Of a stretch of DNA of 64,000 nt, positions 42,090 to 49,316 are shown one piece after another (the first letter of the stretch is position 1; the number at the start of each line of letters is the position of its first letter). Under the pieces are notes generated by a model that did not search any database, was not told the DNA's origin, and was given only the letters and a program-made list of their open reading frames with translations. This DNA is from Streptomyces fungicidicus (GTDB taxonomy: Bacteria > Actinomycetota > Actinomycetes > Streptomycetales > Streptomycetaceae). The stretch is taken from the NCBI RefSeq assembly GCF_003665435.1, contig NZ_CP023407.1, positions 1,798,001 through 1,862,000 on the forward strand, read 5' to 3'. The position numbers and the translations under genes were made by a program.

Positions 42090-42229
42090 GGTGTCCAGAG
42101 ATCGAGGCCGGCGGAACCGACGATGGTGCTCTGCCCCTGAGCTACACCGGCGCGTTGTGCCGGTGACGGGACTCGAACCCGTGGCCGCCCCATTATGAGT
42201 GGAAGTAGGTCCTGCCTTCGCACCTGGAC
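42090..42229 (-). ncRNA. Ro60-associated Y RNA with circularly permuted tRNA-like head
   Basis: The RNA (minus strand, about 140 nt) has closing strands GUCCAG (42229-42224) and CUGGAC (42098-42093). Next come an internal loop GUGCGA/CGAUCU and AGGC/GCCU (42217-42214 with 42108-42105). GUGCGAAGG resembles the conserved Ro60-binding UCCGAAGG strand of Y RNAs. A pyrimidine-rich segment and a 5-bp stem (42189-42185 with 42114-42110) lead to the head. The head is a T-arm (42182-42166, 5-bp stem, loop UUCGAGU), then CACCGGC-ACAACGC-GCCGGUG (42165-42145), a 7-bp acceptor-like stem closed by a loop, then a D-arm, GCUC-AGGGGCA-GAGC (42142-42128). There is no anticodon arm. tRNA-mimicking Y RNAs beside Ro60 genes are a described class. 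The ends are approximate. Confidence 0.85.
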
Positions 42230-42236
42230 GTGCATC

Positions 42237-42267
42237 ACTCTAGAAGGGCGGCCGCGGACCGGGCCAA
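42237..42267 (-). promoter_or_regulatory. Promoter of the Y RNA
   Basis: TAGAGT (42242-42237) is a good -10 element, and a seven-nt spacing puts the start at G42229, exactly the first base of the Y RNA stem. The -35 is weak: TTGGCC at 42267-42262, 19 bp upstream. Confidence 0.55.
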
Positions 42268-42277
42268 CGAATTAGGA

Positions 42278-43735
42278 TTACCGGCGCTTCTGGCGCTTCC
42301 AGGGACCGGTGATGGCGAGCATGATGCCCGGTTCCTGGATGTTGGCGTACAGCGTCCTGCCGTCGGGCGAGAAGGTGACTCCGGTGAATTCGCTGAACTC
42401 GGGCTCCTCCTCGGTGCCGATGTTCAGTTCGTTCCTGGCGATGGGATAGGTGCGTCCGCTGTCGGTGGCCCCGAACAGGTGCTGAACGCCCTCGCCGTCC
42501 TCGGCGATGATCAGGCCGCCGTACGGGGAGACGGTGATGTTGTCCGGGCCGTCGAAGGCGCCGTCCTTCGCCGGGTCCCGGTTGACGCCGAGCAGCACCT
42601 TCAGCGTCAGCGTCCGGCGCCTGGGGTCGTAGAACCACACCTGGCCGTCGTGCTGGACGGGGCTCTCGTCACGGGCGTACGAGGAGACGATGTACGCCCC
42701 GCCGTCGCCCCACCACATGCCCTCCAGCTTCCGGGCCCGGGTGACCTCGCCGGCCCCGAACTGCTCGCGGACGTCGACGGTCCGCGCGTCGCGGTCGGGC
42801 ACGTCCACCCAGTCGACGCCGTACACCGTGCCGGTCCTCGTCGCACGGGAGAGGTCGTCGACGTACCGGCCGCCGGAGTCGTAGCACCGGGGCGCCTGGA
42901 GGACGCCGGCGTCGTCGGCGAGGGTGCGGAGCCTTCCGGGGCCGTGACGGAAGTCCTCCGGCGGGGTCCAGCGGTAGAAGAGGCCGTTGGGCTCGTCGGC
43001 GTCCTCGGTGAGGTAGGCGTGGCCGCGCTTGGAGTCGATGACGACGGCCTCGTGGTCGTAACGGCCGAAGAACTTCAGCGGCTTGGGGTCGCGGTTGGCG
43101 CGCCGGTCGGCGGGGTCGACCTCGAAGACGTAGCCGTGGTCCTTGGTCATGCCGTTCTCGCCGGCCCGGTCGGAGTTCTCCTCGCAGGTGAGCCAGGTGC
43201 CCCAGGGGGTGCTGCCGCCGGCGCAGTTCTGGGCGGTGCCGGCGATGCCGACCCACTCGGCCACGCCGCCGTCGGGGCGCACCTCGACGACCGTGCAGCC
43301 GCCGGGCGCGGCCGGGTCGTAGACCAGTCCCTCGGCGAGCGGGACGGGGAACTCGGCCTCTTCGCGCGGGCCGTCCATCTCGTGGTTGTTGACCAGCAGG
43401 GTGCTCCCGCGCGGACCGGGGAAGGCGGCCGTGCCGTCATGCTCGGCGGGCGTGAACTCCCCGGACTCCAGCCGGGTCCTGCCGCTGTGGGTGAGCACGC
43501 GGTAGGTGAACCCCGCGGGCAGGGCCAGCAGTCCGGCCGGGTCGGCGACGAGCGGCCCGTACCCGACCCCGCCGTGCCCGCCCTCCGCGTCCCCGGCGCC
43601 TTCGTCCGCGCTCTCGGTGTCGGCGGTCGCGAGGGCGTGGGGGGCGGAGGCGAGGGCGGCCACACTGCCCGCCAGCGCGACACCGGCGCCTGCGATCGCG
43701 GAAGTCCTGGCGAAGTCCCTGCGGGTGAGCGACAT
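42278..43735 (-). CDS. Tat-exported PhoX-like (DUF839) phosphatase
   Basis: The 485-residue protein has a twin-arginine signal, LTRRDFARTSAIAGAGVALA at about 3-22, so it is exported folded. The mature part is a beta-propeller of the DUF839/PhoX family: RGSTLLVNNHEMDGPREEAE, NCAGGSTPWGTWLTCEENSD (substrate/metal site with Glu residues), GRYDHEAVVIDSKRGHAYLT, EGMWWGDGGAYIVSSYARDE and FDGPDNITVSPYGGLIIAED. PhoX enzymes are calcium/iron-dependent alkaline phosphatases releasing phosphate from organic esters. A PHO box 60 bp upstream supports PhoP control under phosphate limitation. It precedes the Y RNA on the same strand. Confidence 0.88.
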   Translation of the reverse strand: MSLTRRDFARTSAIAGAGVALAGSVAALASAPHALATADTESADEGAGDAEGGHGGVGYGPLVADPAGLLALPAGFTYRVLTHSGRTRLESGEFTPAEHDGTAAFPGPRGSTLLVNNHEMDGPREEAEFPVPLAEGLVYDPAAPGGCTVVEVRPDGGVAEWVGIAGTAQNCAGGSTPWGTWLTCEENSDRAGENGMTKDHGYVFEVDPADRRANRDPKPLKFFGRYDHEAVVIDSKRGHAYLTEDADEPNGLFYRWTPPEDFRHGPGRLRTLADDAGVLQAPRCYDSGGRYVDDLSRATRTGTVYGVDWVDVPDRDARTVDVREQFGAGEVTRARKLEGMWWGDGGAYIVSSYARDESPVQHDGQVWFYDPRRRTLTLKVLLGVNRDPAKDGAFDGPDNITVSPYGGLIIAEDGEGVQHLFGATDSGRTYPIARNELNIGTEEEPEFSEFTGVTFSPDGRTLYANIQEPGIMLAITGPWKRQKRR

Positions 43736-43794
43736 GCTGTCTCCTGGAGAGGCCGTGGAGGTGGCGAAGCCCGTGCCTCCGCCACGCTCCCGCC

Positions 43795-43816
43795 CACGCC
43801 TGAACGCCGGTTGAAC
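43795..43816 (-). promoter_or_regulatory. PHO box (PhoP operator) upstream of phosphatase gene
   Basis: On the minus strand GTTCAACCGGC and GTTCAGGCGTG are adjacent 11-bp direct repeats beginning with GTTCA, the layout of Streptomyces PHO boxes. They end 59 bp before the phosphatase ATG. A further GTTCACGGAAC (43850-43840) may be an additional unit. Confidence 0.7.
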
Positions 43817-43871
43817 ACCGAGGGGCGCTCCGGTTCCCGGTTCCGTGAACCGCGCGGGTACCCGGCGCCGC

Positions 43872-45308
43872 TCAGCCCCCGTGCTGCGACCGCGCCTTGA
43901 ACGCGGCCTTCCGCGCCTCCTTGGCGATCTTCTTGTCGGGGTGCAGCCGCCCCATGGCCTCCAGTACGTCCGCGGTGGCCGGGTGGTCCACCCGCCAGGC
44001 CGTGTCGAAGAAGCCGCCGTGCTGCCGCGCCAGTCCCTCCACCAGGGCGCGCAGCTCCTCGGAGTTGCCCTCGGCCGCGAGCTGGGCGGCGACCGTGTCG
44101 ATGGTCAGCCAGAAGATCAGGTCCTCGGACGGCGCGGGCACGTCGGCCGCCCCGTGCTCGGCGAGCCACACCCGGGCCAGCCCGCCGAGTTCGGGGTCGT
44201 CGAGCACCTCCCGCAGCGCGGGCTCCGCGGAGACGCCGACCAGCGACAGCGCCTGCTGGCACCGCAGCCGCCGCAGCGGCGCTCCCTGGTCCGTCCCGCG
44301 GGCCGCGGCCAGCAACTCGCGTGCGGCCTCGAGCGGGTCACGCCGGCCCAGCCACTGCTCGGTCTCCGCGTGGGCGGCGGCCGGCGGGAAGACCGCCGTC
44401 CCGTCGAGCAGCGCGTCCGCGCCCTTGTCCGCCAGGTCGCCGAGCGCGGGCGCCTCGAAGCCGGCCTCCAGCAGCCGCGCGCGCAGTCCGTACAGTCCGA
44501 GCGGAGTGAGCCGGACCATGCCGTAGCGGGACACGTCGGTGTCGTCCACCGGCGCGGCGGGCTCCTCGTCGGCGTCGGCCATCAGCGCCTCGTCGACCGG
44601 CCGGTACTCGATCAGCCCCACCGGCTCCAGCATCCGGAACTGCTCGTCCAGCCGCATCATCGCGTCGGACACCTGCTCGAGGACGTCGTTGGTGGGCTCC
44701 GCCATGTCGCCGGGCACGATCACCGACGCGGCCAGGGCGGGCAGCGGCACCATCTCCCCGGCGGCGCCCTCCCCGCCCACGGTCAGCAGGTACAGGTTGC
44801 CGAGCACACCGTCCAGGAACTCGGCCTCGGCCTCCGGGTTCCACTCCAGCGCGTCGAGATCGAGCTCCCCGGAACCCTCTCCCCCGGCGATGGCGTCGAC
44901 CAGCCCCTCCAGGTCCGGAACGCTCGCGTCACCGATCACCGTCTCCAGGGCGGTGAGCCACACCCCGAGCACGTCCTGCGGCGAGCCCCCGGTGAGCACC
45001 CCCAGCACGTCCGCCGCGGCGACGGTCCCCTCCTCCTCGTCGACCACGTCGACGAGCCCGGCGTCCACCGCGACGCGCCACGCCTCACTGGCGTCGGCGG
45101 CGGCGTCCTCCCCGGTCAGCCCCAGCTCGGCGGCGGCGGCCGGGAGCTGCTCCTCGACGAGCACGCCGCCGGCGTCGACCCTGGTCTCCGGCCCGGCCCA
45201 GCGGGCGAGTCTGGCGGCCCTGGCCAGCACCGGGGTGGACAGGGCGTCGCGCGCCAGCTCCGCTTCGGGGTGCAGCCGCGCGGGCGGCAGGATGGAGCTG
45301 TCTGACAT
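43872..45308 (-). CDS. Conserved hypothetical protein, acidic helical, 478 residues
   Basis: I cannot assign a function. The protein is acidic and alanine-rich, mostly helical, with no signal peptide or membrane segment. Readable blocks are SDSSILPPARLHPEAELARD, an internal winged-helix-like stretch SRYGMVRLTPLGLYGLRARL (about 275-294), and a C-terminal part of short helical repeats (PLEAARELLAAARGTDQGAP, LRCQQALSLVGVSAEPALRE, HPATADVLEAMGRLHPDKKI) resembling HEAT-type repeats. It ends in a basic KEARKAAFKARSQHGG. It looks like a single-gene unit. Similar long proteins occur in actinobacteria as unnamed conserved hypotheticals, from general knowledge only. Confidence 0.75.
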   Translation of the reverse strand: MSDSSILPPARLHPEAELARDALSTPVLARAARLARWAGPETRVDAGGVLVEEQLPAAAAELGLTGEDAAADASEAWRVAVDAGLVDVVDEEEGTVAAADVLGVLTGGSPQDVLGVWLTALETVIGDASVPDLEGLVDAIAGGEGSGELDLDALEWNPEAEAEFLDGVLGNLYLLTVGGEGAAGEMVPLPALAASVIVPGDMAEPTNDVLEQVSDAMMRLDEQFRMLEPVGLIEYRPVDEALMADADEEPAAPVDDTDVSRYGMVRLTPLGLYGLRARLLEAGFEAPALGDLADKGADALLDGTAVFPPAAAHAETEQWLGRRDPLEAARELLAAARGTDQGAPLRRLRCQQALSLVGVSAEPALREVLDDPELGGLARVWLAEHGAADVPAPSEDLIFWLTIDTVAAQLAAEGNSEELRALVEGLARQHGGFFDTAWRVDHPATADVLEAMGRLHPDKKIAKEARKAAFKARSQHGG

Positions 45309-45379
45309 CGGCTGTTTCTCTCCTAGAGGCTCTTACCACTCGACCGCTCAGCCTAGACGGATTTCCACCCATGCCGCCC

Positions 45380-45401
45380 GCTTCATCTCCCCTTCAGCGG
45401 C
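45380..45401. promoter_or_regulatory. Weak PHO-box-like direct repeat before nuclease gene
   Basis: GCTTCATCTCC and CCTTCAGCGGC are adjacent 11-bp units sharing CTTCA, about 100 bp before the secreted nuclease. The match to GTTCA-type units is partial. A nuclease that scavenges phosphate would fit the Pho regulon. Confidence 0.3.
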
Positions 45402-45497
45402 AGTACATGGCTGAAACCTTGACAAGTGGCCCGGCCTGACAGGAGATTGACGCGCGTAGAAGAGGGTGCGTCACCCGTCGTCCCCGGAGGGATTCCG

Positions 45498-47315
45498 TTG
45501 CCGAGCAAGTCCGCGCGTCTCGCCGCGCTCACCGTCGCCGCCGTGTGTTCCGCGGCATCCACCGTCGTCCTGACCTCGCCCGCGCACGCGGACGGGGTGC
45601 GCATCCATGACATCCAGGGCAGCACCCGCACCTCACCGCTGGCCGGCAAGCAGGTCACCGACGTGACCGGAACGGTCACCGGCGTCCGCACCTACGGCTC
45701 GTCCCGCGGCTTCTGGATACAGGACCCCACCCCCGACGCCGATCCCGCCACCAGTGAGGGCGTCTTCGTCTTCACCGGCTCCACCCCGAAGGGTGTCGCG
45801 GTGGGCGACGCCGTCACGGTCTCGGGCACGGTCACGGAGTACGTCCCGGGCGGCACCTCGTCGGGCAACCAGTCCCTGACGGAGATCACCCGTCCCACCT
45901 TCACGGTCCTCTCCAGCGGCAACCCTCTCCCGGCCGCCACCGTCCTCGACGCGCGCTCGGTCCCCGCCGCGTACGCCCCCGCGGGCGACCCGGCGGCGGG
46001 CGGCTCGGTCAACGCGCTCCCGCTGCGCCCCGCCGAGTACGCCCTGGACCTCTACGAGTCCCTGGAGGGCATGAACGTCGAGGTCTCCGACACGCGCGTG
46101 GTGGGCGCCACCGACCCGTACACCGAACTCTGGGTCACGGTGAAGCCGCGGGAGCACCGCAACCACCGGGGTGGCACGGTCTACGGCTCCTACGACGCCC
46201 AGAACACGGGCCGCCTCCAGATCCAGTCGCTGGGCGCCGCGGCCGACTTCCCCGACGCGAACGTGGGCGACACCCTCACCGGCACCACCGCGGGCCCCCT
46301 GGACTACAACCAGTTCGGCGGCTACACCCTGGTGGCCAACGAACTGGGCACCCTCCGGAGTGCGGGCCTCGCCCGCGAATCGACCCGCCCCCAGCACTCC
46401 ACCGAACTGGCGGTGGCCACCTACAACGTCGAGAACCTCGACCCCTCGGACGACACCTTCGCCGCCCACGCCGCCGCGATCGTCGGCAACCTCAAGTCCC
46501 CCGACATCGTGTCCCTGGAGGAGATCCAGGACAACAACGGCGCCACCGACGACGGCACGGTCGCCGCAGACCGGACCCTGGCCATGCTGATCGACGCCAT
46601 CGAGGCGGCCGGCGGCCCGCGCTACGACTGGCGCTCCGTCGACCCGGCGGACAAGCAGGACGGCGGCCAGCCGGGCGGCAACATCCGCCAGGCCTTCCTC
46701 TTCAACCCGGCCCGGGTCTCCTTCACCGACCGCCCCGGCGGCGACGCGACCACCCCCACCGAGGTCACCAAGGTCCGCGGCAAGGCGGCACTGACCCTCT
46801 CCCCCGGCCGGGTCGACCCGGCATCCGAGGCGTTCGAGGACAGCCGCAAGCCGCTGGCCGGCGAGTTCAGCTTCCGGGGCCGCACGGTCGTCGTCATCGC
46901 CAACCACTTCGCCTCGAAGGGCGGCGACCAGGCCCTGACGTCCCAGTACCAGCCCCCGGCCCGCAGTTCGGAGACCCAGCGCCACCTCCAGGCGAAGGCG
47001 GTCCACGACTTCACCGCGAAGATCCTCAAGACCCAGAAGAACGCGGCCGTGGTCGCCCTGGGCGACATCAACGACTTCGAGTTCTCGGAGACCACCGACA
47101 TCCTCGAGGGCCGGGGCACCCTCTGGTCGGCGATCAAGTCCCTCCCGGAGTCCGAGCGTTACTCCTACGTCTACCAGGGCAACAGCCAGGCCCTGGACCA
47201 GATCCTGATCACCCCGTCGATCCGCCGCTTCAGCTACGACAGCGTGCACATCAACGCCGAGTTCCACGACCAGATCAGCGACCACGACCCGCAGATCCTG
47301 CGCTTCCGCCCGTAG
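45498..47315 (+). CDS. Secreted endonuclease/exonuclease/phosphatase-family nuclease
   Basis: The 605-residue exported protein has a signal peptide (SARLAALTVAAVCSAASTVV to AHA, about 4-31). An OB-like domain follows (about 35-290) with VRIHDIQGSTRTSPLAGKQV, VTGTVTGVRTYGSSRGFWIQ and GDAVTVSGTV. The C-terminal EEP catalytic domain (about 310-605) has VATYNVENLDPSDDTF, DIVSLEEIQDNNG with the metal Glu, VIANHFASKGGD, VALGDINDFEFSE and the final SDHDPQ. Such proteins degrade extracellular DNA, often to obtain phosphate. A TTG start at 45498 with GGAGG at 45486-45490 gives a clean signal peptide; the longer in-frame reading from 45426 does not. Confidence 0.87.
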   Translation: MPSKSARLAALTVAAVCSAASTVVLTSPAHADGVRIHDIQGSTRTSPLAGKQVTDVTGTVTGVRTYGSSRGFWIQDPTPDADPATSEGVFVFTGSTPKGVAVGDAVTVSGTVTEYVPGGTSSGNQSLTEITRPTFTVLSSGNPLPAATVLDARSVPAAYAPAGDPAAGGSVNALPLRPAEYALDLYESLEGMNVEVSDTRVVGATDPYTELWVTVKPREHRNHRGGTVYGSYDAQNTGRLQIQSLGAAADFPDANVGDTLTGTTAGPLDYNQFGGYTLVANELGTLRSAGLARESTRPQHSTELAVATYNVENLDPSDDTFAAHAAAIVGNLKSPDIVSLEEIQDNNGATDDGTVAADRTLAMLIDAIEAAGGPRYDWRSVDPADKQDGGQPGGNIRQAFLFNPARVSFTDRPGGDATTPTEVTKVRGKAALTLSPGRVDPASEAFEDSRKPLAGEFSFRGRTVVVIANHFASKGGDQALTSQYQPPARSSETQRHLQAKAVHDFTAKILKTQKNAAVVALGDINDFEFSETTDILEGRGTLWSAIKSLPESERYSYVYQGNSQALDQILITPSIRRFSYDSVHINAEFHDQISDHDPQILRFRP

Positions 47316-47345
47316 CGGGACAGCCGCCCACGGCGGAGAGGGGAC

Positions 47346-47442
47346 GGGGCGGGGGTACCCGCCCGCAGCGTCCGGCGCGTCAACACGGGCACCCCGCGAA
47401 CGCCCGATTCCGCGCCGGACCGAGGACGGGTACCCCCGCCCC
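47346..47442. terminator. Nested long inverted repeat between convergent genes
   Basis: Outer arms GGGGCGGGGGTACCCG (47346-47361) and its complement (47427-47442) enclose inner arms TCCGGCGCG (47371-47379) and CGCGCCGGA (47411-47419). It separates the nuclease gene from the convergent DUF3618 gene and probably terminates transcription in both directions. Confidence 0.7.
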
Positions 47443-47500
47443 GGCCCCGCCCCCACGCACCCGGGGCGCTCCCTCGCGAACCCGATAGCCGCCCCGCCAC

Positions 47501-47866
47501 TCAGCAACGATGGCGCCGCACCATGACGGCACCCACCACCGCCACGACCACCGCACCACCCCCGATGATCACCGGCTTGCGGTGCCGCCGGCCGGCCTCC
47601 CCCGCGTGCGCGGCACTGCTCCGCATCTGCACGGTCATCGCACCCGCCCGGTCCCGAAGGTCCTCGGCCCGCGCCCGCGCCCGCCCCTTCACATCCATCT
47701 TCCCGGCCAACTCCTCGACGGTGTCGCCGAGTTCGTGCCGCGTCCGCTCGATCTCCCGCCGCAGTTCGTCCGGCCCCTTGGCCCCTCGCCCGGCAGCCGC
47801 GGCCTCGGCGTCCGCGTCCACATGGGCCCCTGACGGGGACCCCGCGCCCCTCACCTCGTGCGTCAT
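47501..47866 (-). CDS. DUF3618-domain membrane protein
   Basis: The 121-residue protein has a hydrophilic N-terminus and the DUF3618 motif GPDELRREIERTRHELGDTV at about 32-51. The coiled region VEELAGKMDVKGRARARAED follows, then one C-terminal membrane helix (VIIGGGAVVVAVVGAVMV) with a basic tail. DUF3618 proteins are common in actinobacteria next to Holin-X proteins; their role in the envelope is unknown. The ATG overlaps the Holin-X stop by ATGA. Confidence 0.85.
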   Translation of the reverse strand: MTHEVRGAGSPSGAHVDADAEAAAAGRGAKGPDELRREIERTRHELGDTVEELAGKMDVKGRARARAEDLRDRAGAMTVQMRSSAAHAGEAGRRHRKPVIIGGGAVVVAVVGAVMVRRHRC

Positions 47867-48279
47867 CGGTGCGCCCTTCCCTTGATCTCCTCGACATCCG
47901 CCTTCACGCTGCCCAGCGTCCGTTCGGGCTTGGGCGGTGTGGCCCCGCGCAGCTGCCCCCGGCCGGCGAGCGCGAGCACAGCGGCGATGACGAACAGCAC
48001 CCCGGTGACGATGAGGGCCGCCGCCCACAGAGGCAGCACCAGATCCAACGCGACGATCCCCGTGGCGGCCAGCGCCAGCAGGCCCGCGTAACCGAACGCC
48101 CCCGCCGCACCCAGCATCCCCCCGCCGCGCCCCGCACGACGCCCCTTCTCCGCCAACTCCTCCTTGGCGAGCGCCACTTCCTGCCGCGCGAGTCGTGAGA
48201 TCTGTTCGGTCGCCTGCCCGACGAGCTCACCCACGCTGTGCTCGTCACGAACCGGCCGTCGTTCGATGGTTCCGGTCAC
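47863..48279 (-). CDS. Actinobacterial Holin-X (holin superfamily III) membrane protein
   Basis: The 138-residue protein starts with a cytoplasmic helix (HSVGELVGQATEQISRLARQ, VALAKEELAEKGRRAGRGGG) and has two membrane helices (about 58-78 and 84-106: LLALAATGIVALDLVLPLWA, LIVTGVLFVIAAVLALAGRG). This is the PF07332 layout. Despite the name, such chromosomal proteins stand outside prophages and are probably structural or stress-related. GTG 48279 has the strong site GAGAGGAGG. It is coupled to the DUF3618 gene. Confidence 0.87.
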   Translation of the reverse strand: MTGTIERRPVRDEHSVGELVGQATEQISRLARQEVALAKEELAEKGRRAGRGGGMLGAAGAFGYAGLLALAATGIVALDLVLPLWAAALIVTGVLFVIAAVLALAGRGQLRGATPPKPERTLGSVKADVEEIKGRAHR

Positions 48280-48410
48280 GGTGCGCCTCCTCTCGGTCGG
48301 GCACCCCGAGTACCCCTCCCCACCGCCCCCTATCCATTAAGGGATGCTTACCCATACCGGTCAGCACATTTAAGTGGACCTTCACAACGCGTCGGCCGGA
48401 GACTACCCCC

Positions 48411-49295
48411 ATGACCCCACCCGCCCGCATCCTGTGCGCGATGATCACCCCCTTCACCCCCACCGGGGCACTGGACCTGGACGGCGCCCAGCGCCTGGCC
48501 GGCCACCTGGTCGCCCAGGGCTGCGACGGCCTGGTCCTCTCCGGCACCACGGGCGAGTCCCCCACCACCACCGACGCCGAGAAGTCGTCCCTGATCTCCG
48601 CGGTACGCGAAGCCGTGGGCCCCCGAGCCACGATCGTCGCCGGTGTGGGCACCCCCGACACCGCCCACACCACGCGGCTGGCCCGCGAGGCCGAGAAGGC
48701 CGGCGCGGACGCCCTCCTCGCGACGGCCCCCTACTTCAGCCGCCCCCCGCAGGACGCGATAGAGGCCCACTTCCGCACCCTCGCGGACACCACGGACCTC
48801 CCCGTCACCCTGTACGACATCCCGTCCCGCACCGGGGTCCGCATCGAACCGGACACCCTGCTCCGCCTCGCGGAACACCCGAGGATCACGGCGGTCAAGG
48901 ACTGCTCCTACGACTTCCTGGCCGCCCAGAAGATCATGGCCCGCACCGGCCTCGCGTACTACGCGGGCTGCGACGAGCACAACCTCGCCCTCTACGCGGT
49001 GGGCGCCGCCGGCTGTGTCAGCACGGTCGCCAACGCGGCCCCCGCCCACGTCCGCGCCGTCCTGGACGCCTTCGACGCGGGCGACACGGCAGGAGCCGCG
49101 CACCTCCAGCGCCGGCTGACTCCCCTCATCGAGGCGATGATGGCGAACGGCCTCCCCGGCACGGTCACGGCCAAGGCCCTCCTCGCCGCCCTGGGCCTCC
49201 CCGCGGGCCCGGTACGGCCGCCCCTGAGGCCCGCCGCCCGGCAGACGGCCGACGAGCTCAGGGCGACCCACGACGAGCTGAACGAACCGGCCTGA
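48411..49295 (+). CDS. dapA: 4-hydroxy-tetrahydrodipicolinate synthase
   Basis: The 294-residue lyase condenses pyruvate and aspartate semialdehyde, the first step to diaminopimelate and lysine. Diagnostic motifs are LVLSGTTGESPTTTDAEKSS, the Tyr in LYDIPSRTGVRIEPDTL with the carboxylate-binding Arg, and the Schiff-base Lys in ITAVKDCSYD. GTTGE with YDIPSRTG marks true DapA-type enzymes, unlike the two sugar-acid paralogues at 25.7 and 31 kb. dapD, another gene of the pathway, lies 2 kb away on the other strand. Confidence 0.88.
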   Translation: MTPPARILCAMITPFTPTGALDLDGAQRLAGHLVAQGCDGLVLSGTTGESPTTTDAEKSSLISAVREAVGPRATIVAGVGTPDTAHTTRLAREAEKAGADALLATAPYFSRPPQDAIEAHFRTLADTTDLPVTLYDIPSRTGVRIEPDTLLRLAEHPRITAVKDCSYDFLAAQKIMARTGLAYYAGCDEHNLALYAVGAAGCVSTVANAAPAHVRAVLDAFDAGDTAGAAHLQRRLTPLIEAMMANGLPGTVTAKALLAALGLPAGPVRPPLRPAARQTADELRATHDELNEPA

Positions 49296-49316
49296 ACCGG
49301 ACGCCCCCGGCTCACC

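Noticed and set aside
42120..42190. A possible tRNA gene on the minus strand (perfect T-arm and D-arm sequences)
   Set aside because: The arms are in reverse order, the acceptor-like strands are joined by a loop, and there is no anticodon arm. The sequence fits a Y RNA head, not a tRNA.
45426..45497. Longer N-terminus for the secreted nuclease
   Set aside because: The extension is not signal-like, and GGAGG plus TTG at 45498 gives a clean signal peptide.
47863..48279. Prophage remnant suggested by the Holin-X name
   Set aside because: No integrase, capsid, tail or lysin gene is near, and Holin-X with DUF3618 is a normal chromosomal pair in actinobacteria.
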